A stretch of DNA of 64,000 nucleotides from Fragilaria crotonensis. Lineage: Eukaryota > Bacillariophyta > Fragilariophyceae > Fragilariales > Fragilariaceae. Position 1 is the first letter of the stretch; each line of letters begins with the position of its first letter. Positions 42,481-54,159 of this stretch are shown in pieces. The notes beneath the pieces are model-generated. The model ran no database searches and was not told the DNA's origin. It saw only the letters and a program-made list of their open reading frames with translations. Made by a program: the position numbers and the translations under genes. Location: NCBI GenBank assembly GCA_022925895.1, contig JAKSYS010000881.1, positions 186,001-250,000 of the forward strand, in the 5' to 3' direction.

Positions 42481-45400
42481 AGTATTACATGCACTTCATT
42501 TGTACGTACAGTAATGTATATGCATTATGCATAGGTATTTTTTAACCTACGGATGTTTGGTATCACTTTCACGGAACAGTCCGAATAAGGTTTCTGCGAT
42601 AGCCAACGCGTTGGTCGTAAATACAACTTTTCCAGAGTTGACAGTTCAAAAAGGCATAGCTCAATTTGCTTACCATGATTGTCGGGAGACTGTGGGGTAA
42701 GTTGTGCTTCAGACTAAACTTGCGACGATGGTAAAGTTAAACTGCATTGACATTCCCACCAAGTTCCTCCCCACCCCAGTGCGTGTGCATTGCCATCGGT
42801 GTTTTAGGTACAACCGGAGGTGAGGCATTTGCGTCATGATCTTAATAATGGCAAGGTGTTGGGAAACTCCTTAACAGAACTCGTATCAAGTTGCATTGGA
42901 TGTGCATAGTAGCACCCTTTCCCACTACATTGCTTTGTGTTCTGGCTTCAGTCCAAGAGACGTTAACATTTGGTCAGTCAGGTTTGGTTTGCTAAGACTT
43001 GCTCCTTCTTGGTGCACTCATACACCAAGCATGGTTGGTGGTTTATGATCACATACATCATGGGGACTTCGATGATAGACTGAACTTTTACATGCTGCCA
43101 TGATGTTCATGACATGCAAACATTCTTGGCACGACCATTCTTAGAGGGATAACAGCCATTTCTTTAGCTGCCAGTCTATCCTCTTGTCTTGATCTATACA
43201 ATGCATTAAAATGTTCATAATGATTGCATTCCACTATGTTGGACTCTTCTGACACTTTCAGTTAAGACTTATTTATTGGTGGTAAATCAATTTCTTGTAG
43301 TGATGGTGGTATGTTGATCATGAGCCTCCATATTGTTAAACAGCAGTTCTTGCACATGCATCTTGCTCCGGTGCAAATGATGATGTCCAATATCCACTAG
43401 CGGACTTCTGACTTCCTGTTTTGCGACCTGGTTCTTGCTTGTGTCCGAGTATTGTTCCCGTCTTGTACTTCTTGGTTTTTTGTTTTCAGGCAGCCAAAAA
43501 GAAAACGATGTATCCCAACCAAAAAATCAAACTGCCTGTTTCAAGCAAGCGAAGTTTTGGAAGATTGTTGTTGGCAAAGAATACGCTGCTTTGAAGATCT
43601 TCATTCAACACTTAATCACCCATCAAACAAATGTCACCACCCCATGCGGTTCTGTTCTCATGATTCAGTGATTGCATTGGTTGGCTGAAAATCGGTCAAT
43701 CATTGAAACCACAGCATGCAAATATCCTCCCTCCTTGCGACTATCTGAAGATAAGAATATGCATCTTTCTCGATGAATTGCATCGGAACTCTCCTCAACA
43801 AGGGTATTCTGCAACTCATGCCTTGCAGGATTCGGGCACCGCAAAATGTGATGTCTATCGTCAGCAAGAACTGCTGTGGAACAAGTCGGGGTTTAGGACA
43901 TCTGTGATCCATTTTTTGGTGTAGTAAGCTGTTGTTGGAAGAATCTTGATAAGTGATTTCACCATGTGAGAATTTGCTGGAACCATGTTTTGCTTCTTCA
44001 GTGCCGAGCCATGCTGATATTCCCAGTAAACAACTTTCATGTTATTCTTGGGCCATGTTTGTTTCTGTTGGATAGTATGCTTTTGTAGTGGTAGTGCAGT
44101 TGAACTCCACACTTTCCTATTATGATGAATCTCAAAAAAGTATGTGCCTTCGCCTGTGGGCAACTTATCATAGGCAAAAGGCAAAGACAGGCCATAATCC
44201 ATTAGCAATGGGTCTGCTTCATCATCACCATCCAATTTGAACCTCTGAATAAAATGCATTGCAAGTGTTGATCATCCACCCTTGCAGGAGATTGACTTGA
44301 CAGTTAGAGCAACTTCTTGTCACTGGTATCACCAGCTTGAAACTTTATGAATTATTAAAAGAGTGTGCCAACAGATTTAGGACTTCTTTTGACTCCACCT
44401 GGTGGGTTCATCCTGCAAGTTATCATTGCAAGACTTGGATAAATCCTTAATCTATCTGGCTTGTCCGGGTTTCCAGATGACCATAGAAATCATTCACTCC
44501 TCTATGGAAGATGCAATCTTGGATCAAACTCAAGATGGCTGGACATCTGCTCACAACCAATGGTCCAAATTGCTTCAATGACTCTCTTGAACCATACAAA
44601 ATGGATCATCGCGGTGCCAGAAGTTGAACCCACACATTAAAAAGTCTTGCTACCATGTCTCACTCTATTTGACATGGACAAGACAATGCCCTCCATAAAA
44701 CTCAGGAGACAGTAAATAGAAGTCTCGCGTACGCTGAATCCGCAGAACTTCAGCACTAATACCAATCCCATGATCCGAATCGACTGCCTGCCTCCGACAA
44801 ACACTTCTGCGCCATATCACTCTTTCATCTAGTGAGCTCCCGATCATCGGTAAGAGGACGATGGCTAAGAATAGTTGAAACGGTGAGAGCACGTATTCTA
44901 TGAAACGGTAGTCAACAACATAGCATCTCCCAATACATTCAACTTACCACACTTCCACACCTGACATCAGCCACTGGCTTACCGACAACTCGAACTACTA
45001 CTGGCCACCCACGTACAATGACAACTCAACAACAAATGACCAGCGTTGCTTGTTCCCGGACGCCCGCCCAGCAAGGCCCAACCTTGATTTCCTGAAAATC
45101 CTTTGCTCTCATTAATATGAGCACCAAGGCGGATGCCTAGTGCTGCGTCCTTGCTCAAAATTCCCATAAAAAGGTTAACCTGTACAATTCAATTTTTAAA
45201 TAGTATTCATTCACCTCCATGAGAGATTTGAAGTGTGATATAGTTGATGACCTTTGATCTATTGCACCACAACACATGGAAGACTCTTCAGGTTGTGTTG
45301 TATGTTGATCAGGACATCCCACTCTGGGCAAGAAACCAGTGATTGTAGTCCTACCCAATGACTCAATCATGGTATAAGTTGACACAATCATATGATTCCT

Positions 45401-47019
45401 AGTAATGAAGATCTGGGTCTCCAGTCTGGAGGGCAAGTGCTGTCTAGTAATACAGCACTCTGCCATCCATTCACGGGATTGCCTTCTTTTGCTCTTGCAT
45501 ACCAATATTTTCTTTCACTTAACAAATCAAGATCATAAAAAATGTCCATATCCTGCATGCCTCTGCTTGGTGTGACAATGGTAATTAATTGCCCACCATG
45601 CACTTGGCCCATACCTTTAGACATATCGTTTTCTCCTGCAGTGCTTGGTGCTCATCAAAAGCTCCATTGGTTTCCACTCAAGAAATAGAACTGTTGCTTG
45701 ATGCTCAAAATCCCAATGGCTGCTGGCTTATTCATAGCACAGCATTGTTAACAAGTTACCATGCAATTGTGCATGTTGTTAAACACTTTAGCTACCAAGG
45801 GTCCAGAGTAGAAAGAAACAGCTTGTTTGAGATCCTTGTCTATGAACAGCAGAGTATGTGAATTCTTGGGGAATGGGTAATGATGTTGCAATTTGAGATG
45901 ATCATCTAGGGTAATTTCCACCAAGCTAGCTCTTTCTGGGAGCATTCCATGCTGTCTTGAGTTGGCTGCTGTTGAAGGAGGTCTGCAATATCTGTCCTTT
46001 GCAATTCTGAACTTATCATAGCAGTCTTCAAGGTTATACAGAAAAGCATACGGCGATGAATGTACGCAAAACGATGCCTTCAATAGATGCCCAATGAGAC
46101 CGCTCATGATCCCAGAGTTTGATGTAGAAGTCTGTGCTCTGCATCACTCCAGATACTATCAGCCTTGATCTGGAACTTGTTGAGACTGGTGCATTTCAGA
46201 TTGCATGTTTGTGAAAACTAGTGCTCCTTGGCACGAGAACTGCCTGCGTAGAGGATATGATAAGAACATTTTGACAATCCAAGTGCTCGCCCAATCGCAT
46301 TAAGGAATTGAGACATTGAGACTATTTTGCATATTTGCATTCGAGCTTACTTTGCAATGGAATTTTGAAGATCCTCCTTTGTTTTCCCAATTCAACTTAA
46401 GTTGACTTGTCCATTGCTCATTTAACCAAATCCAGCAACCAAAGATAGAGGAGACATTTGACTTATCTCGATTGCAATAGGTTGCTCGATGACTCTTGAT
46501 AGCTACTGTAGCAGTTGTACAATGAGCTTGAGAGGATGCACTACTAGATCATGGGCAAATTTCTGCTACCATGTCCAGTCCTATGATGGATTGATTTCTA
46601 TCTAGAGTACGCATATCATGATGAAGATAATCCCGATTCTGTTAGAACATGAAACTTTGCTGATACGCATATTTTCGTTGGACTGGCTGAGTAATCAACT
46701 TGGGCACATCGAAATATAACAGATCAAGTTTCATTAAGTATCACTGCTGTGATAACTATGCGAACTAGAACTTTGACTTCGTTTCGAGCAAGCAAGCTTC
46801 TCAGTGCGTTCTTGCCATGGAGTTGGAATATCAAGGCATTTCTTGTTTTCAATATTGCTTGATGGATCTATTGATGATCAAGTCGAATCGCATCCTGCTC
46901 CTAATGTCGGACGAAGTTCACTTCATAAGCTGTAACACCTGCTCAAAACAACTTAAACCTTTTTCGGAATCAGGTCCAGATGTTGCGCGAATTTGTAAGG
47001 GTATGTAAGAGAACCAACT
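42481..47019. other. gene-free, partly CpG-depleted transposon graveyard
   Basis: No intact gene. From about 42.9 to 46.4 kb CG dinucleotides are scarce: I count about three between 42901 and 43320 and about one between 44227 and 44580. Several minus-strand frames in consistent order (45748-46107, 45388-45624, 45155-45505, 43861-44259) look like scraps of one decayed protein-coding element: PDWRPRSSLLG, RKYWYARAKEGN, TGEGTYFFEIHHNRK. The family could not be recognised. Confidence 0.45.
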
Positions 47020-47108
47020 AAATCAGTGAAATGTAACAGTTTCGCTTAAGTACATGCTCGCAGTAGTGTCTACACGGAGTAGGTGAATGCCAATCTACCC
47101 CTACCCAT

Positions 47109-47597
47109 TTACAGAGATGACAAGTATGATGCTGATGAGGCGGGGGCCTTCTTTGCAGGTGTTGATGCGGCAGCAGCCATGATAGATGGGTTTCCACCCA
47201 TCTGACCAGTTGCATGGCCGAATCCAGAAAACACTGGACCAGCAGGGGCCGGAGCAGGAGCAGCAACAGCCGGAGATGGAGAAACGTAGGACTTTCCGAT
47301 CAGGGATGGGTTTCCTCCCATCTGACCTGTGGCGTGACCGAAGCCAGAGAAGATTGGTTCAGCCTTCACAGCTGGAGCAGGTGCTGGAGTTGCTGCCGCG
47401 GTCGCTTCGCCAGTGACATGACCAAAGCCGGAGAATCCAGGAATGCCACCAGTGCTGGGAGCAGCGGCAGGGGCGATCGGCTTGTATCCAGCGAGGGCGT
47501 GTCCTTGAAGGGCGGTAGAGCGAACGAATGTGGTGGCAGGAGTGAAGGCGGAGATAGCAACGACAGATGCGGCGACGACAGTGGCAGTGAACTTCAT
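47109..47597 (-). CDS. SGFGHATG-repeat secreted or plastid protein, copy 3
   Basis: 162 residues, almost identical to copies 1, 2 and 4: signal peptide, ISAFTPA junction, three SGFGH units. Linker SPSPAVAAPAPAPAG. The 3' flank (47021-47108) matches that of copy 2, including the GCGAGCATGTACTTAAGCG stretch, so copies 2 and 3 are positional counterparts in an inverted segmental duplication. Head-to-head with copy 4. Function unknown. Confidence 0.87.
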   Translation of the reverse strand: MKFTATVVAASVVAISAFTPATTFVRSTALQGHALAGYKPIAPAAAPSTGGIPGFSGFGHVTGEATAAATPAPAPAVKAEPIFSGFGHATGQMGGNPSLIGKSYVSPSPAVAAPAPAPAGPVFSGFGHATGQMGGNPSIMAAAASTPAKKAPASSASYLSSL

Positions 47598-47691
47598 GTT
47601 GCTTGTATGTTGGAGTGGTGGAAGGCTGGAAGGTTTATGATTTTAAGAATTGTGAGAGTGATGCGGAAAGGGACCGTTGTGTCATCTTGTA

Positions 47692-47766
47692 CGAAATGTT
47701 GACGTCGGCATGGCACCAAATGCTGACGTTTCTCGAGAATTGACGAAAGGTTGACGTAAGCATTTC
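47692..47766 (-). promoter_or_regulatory. conserved TGACGT-rich promoter block, copy 3
   Basis: Same ordered sites as at copy 1 (TTGACGTCGG, TGCTGACGTTTC, TTGACGAAAGG), here with GTTGACGTAAGC, giving one more TGACGT core than copy 1. Confidence 0.65.
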
Positions 47767-48212
47767 CTATTCCTTAAGAGAATCCTTCTGATCAAAATGA
47801 CGTCAACCGAAACGATGACGAAAGCACAGCTGTTTCGAAGACAACCAGGTGCCAGGTACAAGTACTTGTACGATGATCTCCAAACATTTCATGTCTTCTG
47901 AACATATTTTAACCCTACTGCACCTACGACGATCCTACTACCTGGTCCTTAGAAATTAGGACCGCTGCTTCTAAATAACGACGACGACCCGAACATCAGG
48001 TTTACTACTGCTACTAGATCTAGAGTAGGAGGGAATATTCACAAATCAAAGGTGGCGAAGAAAATACTAAAATTAAATCAAACGGTAAAAGGCGGTTTCT
48101 AAAAGATCGAATTCCCCTAATCACTTGTTAACGTCATCATTTATTTATGACGTCACCACATTGAACTCGGATTTCATATGAAATTTAAAGAGTATAGTAA
48201 GGTTCCGTAGCA
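47767..48212. other. spacer of divergent pair 2
   Basis: 446 bp, nearly the same length as spacer 1 but largely different in sequence. Contains AATGACGTCAACC near 47799-47811 and ATGACGTCACCA near 48149-48160. The centre has CTACTACTGCTACTAG-type triplets. Confidence 0.6.
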
Positions 48213-48293
48213 GAAATGCTTACGTCAACCTTTCGTCAATTCTCGAGAAACGTCAGCATCTGGTGCCATGCCGACGTCAACATTTCGTACAAG
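48213..48293 (+). promoter_or_regulatory. conserved TGACGT-rich promoter block, copy 4
   Basis: GCTTACGTCAACC, TTTCGTCAAT, GAAACGTCAGCA and GCCGACGTCAACA in the fixed order, ending about 90 bp before the start codon of copy 4. Confidence 0.65.
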
Positions 48294-48381
48294 ATGAAAC
48301 AACGGTCCCTTTCCGCATCACTCTCACAATTCTTAAAATCATAAACCTTCCAGCCTTCCACCACTCCAACATACAAGCAAC

Positions 48382-48870
48382 ATGAAGTTCACTGCCACTG
48401 TCGTCGCCGCATCTGTCGTTGCTATCTCTGCCTTCACTCCTGCCACCACATTCGTTCGCTCTACCGCCCTTCAAGGACACGCCCTCGCTGGATACAAGCC
48501 GATCGCCCCTGCCGCTGCTCCCAGCACTGGTGGCATTCCTGGATTCTCCGGCTTTGGTCATGTCACTGGCGAAGCGACCGTGGCAGCAACTCCAGCACCT
48601 GCTCCAGCTGTGAAGGCTGAACCAATCTTCTCTGGCTTCGGTCACGCCACAGGTCAGATGGGAGGAAACCCATCCCTGATCGGAAAGTCCTACGTTTCTC
48701 CATCTCCGGCTGTCGCTACTCCTGCTCCGGCCCCTGCTGGTCCAGTGTTTTCTGGATTCGGCCATGCAACTGGTCAGATGGGTGGAAACCCATCTATCAT
48801 GGCTGCTGCCGCATCAACACCTGCAAAGAAGGCCCCCGCCTCATCAGCATCATACTTGTCATCTCTGTAA
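48382..48870 (+). CDS. SGFGHATG-repeat secreted or plastid protein, copy 4
   Basis: 162 residues, same layout as the other copies. It differs by GEATVAAT in the first repeat and a SPSPAVATPAPAPAG linker. The 3' flank keeps the conserved hairpin region with extra substitutions. It is convergent with the FEA1-like gene, whose stop lies about 130 bp away. Function unknown. Confidence 0.87.
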   Translation: MKFTATVVAASVVAISAFTPATTFVRSTALQGHALAGYKPIAPAAAPSTGGIPGFSGFGHVTGEATVAATPAPAPAVKAEPIFSGFGHATGQMGGNPSLIGKSYVSPSPAVATPAPAPAGPVFSGFGHATGQMGGNPSIMAAAASTPAKKAPASSASYLSSL

Positions 48871-49001
48871 ATGGGTAGGGGTAGATTGGCATTCATCTAC
48901 TCCGTGTAGAAACTAATGTGAACATGGACTTAAGCGAAACTGTTACATTTTACCTTTTTTCCGATTTATTGAGCAGTTGCCATAGACCTTGCGTGTATCC
49001 C

Positions 49002-51271
49002 CTAAAGTAAGAACAAAGCAAAAATTGCACAAGCACGCGCCGCTGCGAGCGAGTTCGAACTTGACAACGACGACGCGGTCTTGGTCTTGACATTCGTGAA
49101 GCCTCCCTCCAGCGCGCAGGCATCGGCTTGAGGAGTAGAACCCACCAGAGCACAACTATACCCGAATTCATCGAGCGCCTGATAAAATGCGTTGGCCACT
49201 GCTTGAGGGCCATCGCGAACTGCGGGCCCGCCAGCGTTTACTTCCATGTTTTCTCGAATCAGTTGCGCTGCTTTTTGATCGTATCGAGCAACAATGGGCA
49301 ACACGGACAGAGCGAATGCCTCACCCCAGCCAAGTCGCCCTTCATCGAGGTGGCATTGAGACCTCGGTTGAGAATGGCATCTCGAATGGTACTCTGAATC
49401 ACCGGTAGCAAAATCAGGTGTTGGATGCGATCCGCAGACTTAGCAAGATTACCACAATCCAGGACGTTCGATTGGGCTCGTCCAGCAAACAAGAGATTCT
49501 CCAGCTCGATATTGATCAGTGAGAAGCCGGTCTGGTCTTCCGTCTGGAACTGAAACGCGCGTCTATTGGCCAAATTCCACATTAGCTGTCCATCGTCCAA
49601 ATCGACGGACCCGCCTTCGCTGCGACCCTCCAATGAGCCGATCAGAAAGGCTGCAACTTCATCCCATTGATGTGCCTTGCCTTCGCCGGTAAGCATATCA
49701 CCCTTGTTGCAAGCTCCAACGGCATCTGCGAGTTCAGTCAGAACGTTCATGTACAAGACTTGAAACGCACTAGTCGTTACCACCAACTGTTTGATTTGGT
49801 CCGGGGACCCCGTTGCCCATTTTCCCTTCTTTTGTAGTGCTTGTTGAATCGCCTTGTCAGCGTAGTATTCATCATTGAAGTACTCGATGAATTCCTTATA
49901 AAATGGATCTGCAATTTTGCGAGTACTGCTCGTGGCCATTTGCATCAAGGAACGAACGCGGTAGGGGTCGTTCTCGGTTTGGCGGTAATTCGGAGAATTG
50001 CGCCCGTACATGTAAAGCAACTGTGCGTATGGGTAGGAGTTCAGCGAGGTCAGAATGCCAAGTTGCAACACATCCAAATCTATCTTGGAATGATCGTGTA
50101 CGTGACTTGTCGGGACGTATTCAGCCAAGGGTCTGTCAACCGGAATGGGATCGCATTCTGGCCAAACATCGATTTGATAGGATCCAATGTCTTGACAGGT
50201 GATTCCGAGACAATCGTAGATGCGTTGGAGATCTAACATGATACTCTCGCTGTCGATCGAAGTGGTCCCATCCAATAATGTTTCCTTGATTCGTTTGAAG
50301 ACACTAGACCGGCACTGTGATATTTGCGGAACGAGCGCCAAAGAGTAGAGCTTAATGCCGTTTGCATCTTCTTGCACGATAGAATGAATCAACATTTGAA
50401 TCAGCGGTATATACATTTGAGATATGATCCTCTGCGTTACCAACCAAAGAGTTTGTACCGTGTCGTCGCGATCTTCTTTCGAACATGCATTTGGAAACGC
50501 AAGAGCGACAGCACCTTCTTGATAGAGGAGATTAATATTTGTGTTGGCAGGTGCTTCATTGTCACCAGGCCGGACTTGACTGAAGAGCTCACCAGCTTGC
50601 TGGGTGAGATCATAAAGACTATGCCCATGTTCCGATGACGACGTTTGATCATTACCAATCCAAGTGGCAATGAATTCATCCATGCCACCACCACCGATTG
50701 TAAACATTTCTGGCTGGTCTGCCTTACTGCGTAGCTCGCAAGTTCTAAGTCCGTTATAGAGGAGGTGCGTTGCGTACATCCAGCTGTGTAGGGCCACGAC
50801 GGCATCAGCTGCAAGCGGTGACTTTTGCCCAATCAAAGGCCTTACAAAAACATCAGCATAGGAGGCGTGCTGGTCAAGATTGGAAGGCGTAACATCTCGA
50901 TCTGCCAGGCCATAAAGGTGGTATTTGTAAGCTGGTGTTCGAACTTCCGTCTTGAGCTTTTGCAAACCAGTGCTCATTTGTTGGAGTGTAAAGAGCGTAT
51001 TCCTTTCGGCATCGATCACAACGTTGCGACCTTCTTTGTATAACGCCATGGCCCCATCACTGTCGCCTTCGGCCAAAAGAGTGCGAAAATCTCGAATATC
51101 GAGCGCAATATCTGCATATCGTTCGACATCAGTTCTGGTGACAACGCCTTGTCCCAGTTCTGTCCCCACACTTGAATTCTGACCAACTGTAGTTCCAACC
51201 ATTGCTATTAGGCAGGTGACTAGAAGTGTTCCACGCTTGGTGCTGTTTCTGCTGTCGCTGATGATGATCAT
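49002..51271 (-). CDS. large secreted protein resembling FEA1-type low-iron-inducible periplasmic proteins; one frameshift
   Basis: Start chosen at 51271, where a signal peptide begins (TLLVTCLIAMVGTTVGQ); the frame is open further up to 51505. Two related halves follow, each with LYxYG-type strands: YADIALDIRDFRTLLAEGD / YKYHLYGLADRD, and ILTSLNSYPYAQLLYMYGRN. Then comes HQWDEVAAFLIGSLEGRSEG with LMWNLANRRAFQFQ, a pattern I associate with algal FEA1/H43 proteins that help iron uptake at the cell surface. The main frame stops at 49259, but the conserved protein continues in another frame (EAFALSVLPIVARYDQ) to 49002 and ends with a hydrophobic tail that could direct a GPI anchor. The switch falls at a run of four C (49324-49327); one extra base there would join the frames. 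The assignment to FEA1 is moderate; the presence of the gene is strong. Confidence 0.6.
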
Positions 51272-51609
51272 GGCAACGGTGTGTATGGAAGAAAGGAATG
51301 GGCTTGAAACTTTAGAAGGTGATGCTGATGGACGAGAATTGTTGAATGTTACCTCTGGTGAACGTTGCCGATAAAGGAGCTCGCGATGAATTTTTGCAAC
51401 ACCAAATTCGCCCTGCGACCTGCGACCTGCGACCGGTTGGGTTTTACAGGGTGTACTGAAAAAAATTACGCAGGACTCATTTTTCGAGGGATTTACGATG
51501 ACCAATAATTGGGAGGAAAACTAAAATGTTTATCCCCATTATTGCTCTCCCAGTAAGGCTTATTCACGCCATCGTTTACGGTACAGTATGTCATACAAAG
51601 TAATAAAGT
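51272..51609. other. upstream region of the FEA1-like gene
   Basis: About 340 bp leading to the foldback element. The short tandem GCGACCTGCGACCTGCGACC occurs at about 51414-51433. No gene recognised. Confidence 0.4.
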
Positions 51610-51904
51610 ACCAGCAAGTTGCGGTCATTCTCTTTAAACACAAAACTTGTTCACAGATGGAAGCGACATCCGAAAAGAAAACGACATTTGTTCTGAAAGG
51701 ACGATCTGTCATATCAGAGAAAAGAAATCAAATTTCATGTCTGCAATGTCGCAACTACTATCATTATGAGACAAAGGAACAATTTCTACGTGTTGTTCAT
51801 ACAACGAATGATTAAAAGTCTATTTCGGTTTACAAGGGATGACACCTAAAACTTCCGTGGAAGCTGTTGGGAATCCTAAGTACGACAGGCATTGGTCTTA
51901 TTGA

Positions 51905-52118
51905 AATCGTGGAAAACTCGTCCATGGTCATGACGGAATCTGCGGAATCTCTAAACATTTCTTGAAACCTCTAAAGTTTTGTCTAAAGTCTCATTCTCTC
52001 TAAAGACTTTAGACATTAGAGAGATTCCGTGGAACACTTTAGACATTAGACAAAACTTTAGAGGTTTCACTTAAGAGATTAGAGAGATTCCGTCATGACC
52101 ACGGACAAGTTTCCACGA
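51905..52118. repeat. internal palindrome, copy 1
   Basis: Begins AATCGTGGAAAACTCGTCCA and ends with near-complementary sequence (GGACAAGTTTCCACGATT). It contains TGAAACCTCTAAAGTTTTGT facing its complement, with repeated CTCTAAAG/CTTTAGAC units. Would fold into a long hairpin as RNA or single-stranded DNA. Confidence 0.75.
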
Positions 52119-52284
52119 TTATAACTTAACCAAGTGAGCGAGAAATGACCGTGGAAGGTGCGGTAATCTCTGTCTAGGCACCTCTTCGGAGTATTGATTG
52201 TATGTAGAAGCCATGAGACGAAATTTATGTTTAGAGAGAATTACCGCACCATGATCATTTTGTACTGAAACCTGGTTAAGTTGG

Positions 52285-52473
52285 AATCGTGGAATCTCGT
52301 CCGTGGTCATGACGGAATCTGCCGAATCTCTAAACATTTCTTGAAACCTCTAAAGTTTTGTCTAAAGTCTCATTCTCTCTAAAGACTTTAGACATTAGAG
52401 AGATTCCGTAAAACACTTTAGACATTAGACAAAACTTTAGAGGTTTCACTTAGGAGTTTAGACAGATTCCGTC
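52285..52473. repeat. internal palindrome, copy 2
   Basis: Close copy of 51905-52118 (AATCGTGGAATCTCGTCCGT start, same CTAAAGTTTTGTCTAAAG core), but its right arm ends early at GATTCCGTC. Confidence 0.72.
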
Positions 52474-52796
52474 TCTACAACTTCGGATTCAGACATATCT
52501 TTTTCTGAATCCATTTCTCGTAAGTTGGATTGCAGTCTTCTTGTATGGAGATTTTAGGCTGTATCCTTAAGTAAACTGAAATTCGACATTTATTGTTAAT
52601 CATTCGTTGTTTCGTATATACGGGGAAATTATTCCTTTGTCTCATATTTTATCTATGATGTTTCAGATCTTCGATTCTATTAGGTTTCACATATACTACA
52701 GATCGTCCTTTCAGAATAAATTTCGTTCCCTTTACGATGCCGCTTCCATCTGTCAACAAGTTTTGTGTTTAAAGAGAATGACCGCAACTTGCAGGT

Positions 52797-53472
52797 AAGT
52801 GTGACTGTACTGGGTTATGTGACTTTCTGCAGATCTGTACGAGTAGCCTACTCTACTGTACTACGAGTGTTGAACGAGTACCGGTACAGCGGACTGGAGA
52901 ATGGAAAATATGACGATAGATGGAATCCTCGGAGTCTACGGTACACCACTCCACTCCGGTACAGTACGTTCCAGATCGTATGCATACATCGAACCCATGT
53001 ATGATTTACTCTGGAGTCTGGAGTCTGGAGTACAACTTGTGTAGTCTACAGTATGTCATATTTGGACCGAGAGTTCGCATGACGCCGAGTTTTCGGCGAC
53101 CGAGGGCTCCCGAACTTGCGTGTGTGCTAACACGACGAAGTTGAAGAACTTGTATGTACTGGGTACTCAAACTCCTCTGCCACCGAGTACTTGTACTGTA
53201 TGCACCTCAAATCTCGCTTAAAGCGATGCTAAACAAGCTTTTTGCTGATTCGTCGTTTCATGTGGCCCGTCAAATCTGCTAGTCACACGAAAGTCTGGCT
53301 CAAAGCCCTCGCTGTAGTTCAAGTGTTGACGGACTTGACTGTTGTTGAGAAAGAAGTCTTCGTCTTCCTAACAAGCACTTCCTTGCCGTGTCGCTTTAGC
53401 TGCGTGAATCTTCATTGATTGATAGAATTTTCCGATCTCTCCTCAATAATCGCCATTGACACTTCCACAACC
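52797..53472. other. intergenic, GTAC-rich
   Basis: About eight GTAC tetranucleotides between 52835 and 53035, often as CGGTACAG or AGTACCGG. Upstream region of the small gene at 53473. No other feature recognised. Confidence 0.4.
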
Positions 53473-53937
53473 ATGGCTAGCGAGAAACAACCCCTTACTT
53501 CCTATCAAAATTCTCCTCCAAAGATATGCCTCTACGATGAGGAATGCACTCTTGATATTGATATCGACAAAGCCAAAGGGTTACTGGTACTCCTCCAAAG
53601 CAAGGACCTGGCCTTCGCGGCCTTGACGGATGGTAACATTCTCGATGCTTGTCTCGGTGCCCCTCCGCTTCGTCGCGATGGAGAACGATATTTGCTAACA
53701 AGAGATGCTAAGAATGCTCTCGCCGCTGCGTCGGATACCAGCGAGTCGATTCCAGAATTGGCCGTGACAACGTACAAGAAGGGATTGGATATTGTCGTCC
53801 AGCATCACGAGAAAATCGTCAAGATATTCTTTTGCTGTCGTTGCTTCCTACAGGGTCGAATTCGCAGTAAAGCAAAGGCAGATCTCAAGGAGACATTCAA
53901 AATGCTGCAAGAAGCGGTTGAGGCGTCCTCTAGTTAA
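53473..53937 (+). CDS. small hypothetical protein
   Basis: 154 residues from the Met at 53473 (ACCATGG context, MASEKQPLTSY); the frame is open 18 codons upstream. No known family recognised. The first half is mixed alpha/beta (ICLYDEECTLDIDIDKAKGL, KDLAFAALTDGNILDACL). A Cys-rich hydrophobic stretch KIFFCCRCFL (about 120-130) is followed by a basic/acidic helix at the C-terminus (KADLKETFKMLQEAVEAS). No signal peptide. Codon-like composition and balanced residues support a real gene. Convergent with the ankyrin gene. Confidence 0.5.
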   Translation: MASEKQPLTSYQNSPPKICLYDEECTLDIDIDKAKGLLVLLQSKDLAFAALTDGNILDACLGAPPLRRDGERYLLTRDAKNALAAASDTSESIPELAVTTYKKGLDIVVQHHEKIVKIFFCCRCFLQGRIRSKAKADLKETFKMLQEAVEASSS

Positions 53938-54159
53938 AAATGCAGGGCAGTACGTGCAAGGTCGATGTGTTTATGCAAACCCACCCATCGAGAAAACGGA
54001 AAGACGAGCCCTAGAAGGCAATGATAGAAACTATGGAAATGTATATGAAGTGTATATTCAAAATAATGTTGAGCACCGGCTTGCCTTGACAAGGCAAGGT
54101 TAGTTGACAAGATACAAACTACCTTAATCTAGAGTCGATGAACATTGACGAGCTTCTTT

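Larger units (their letters stand above)
51610..52796. mobile_element. foldback / MITE-like element of nested inverted repeats (about 1.19 kb)
   Basis: Outer arms of about 200 bp (51610-51815 and, inverted, 52585-52796) start ACC-GCAAGTTGCGGTCAT and share GTTTAAACACAAAACTTGTT-like and GACAAAGGAA blocks with moderate divergence. Flanking AAGT at 51606-51609 and 52797-52800 may be a 4-bp target duplication. Inside lie two copies of a 190-214-bp palindrome (51905-52118 and 52285-52473). Between them is a stretch bounded by AACTTAACCA/TGGTTAAGTT and GGTGCGGTAAT/ATTACCGCACC; the latter resembles the outer terminus. No coding capacity. Confidence 0.65.
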
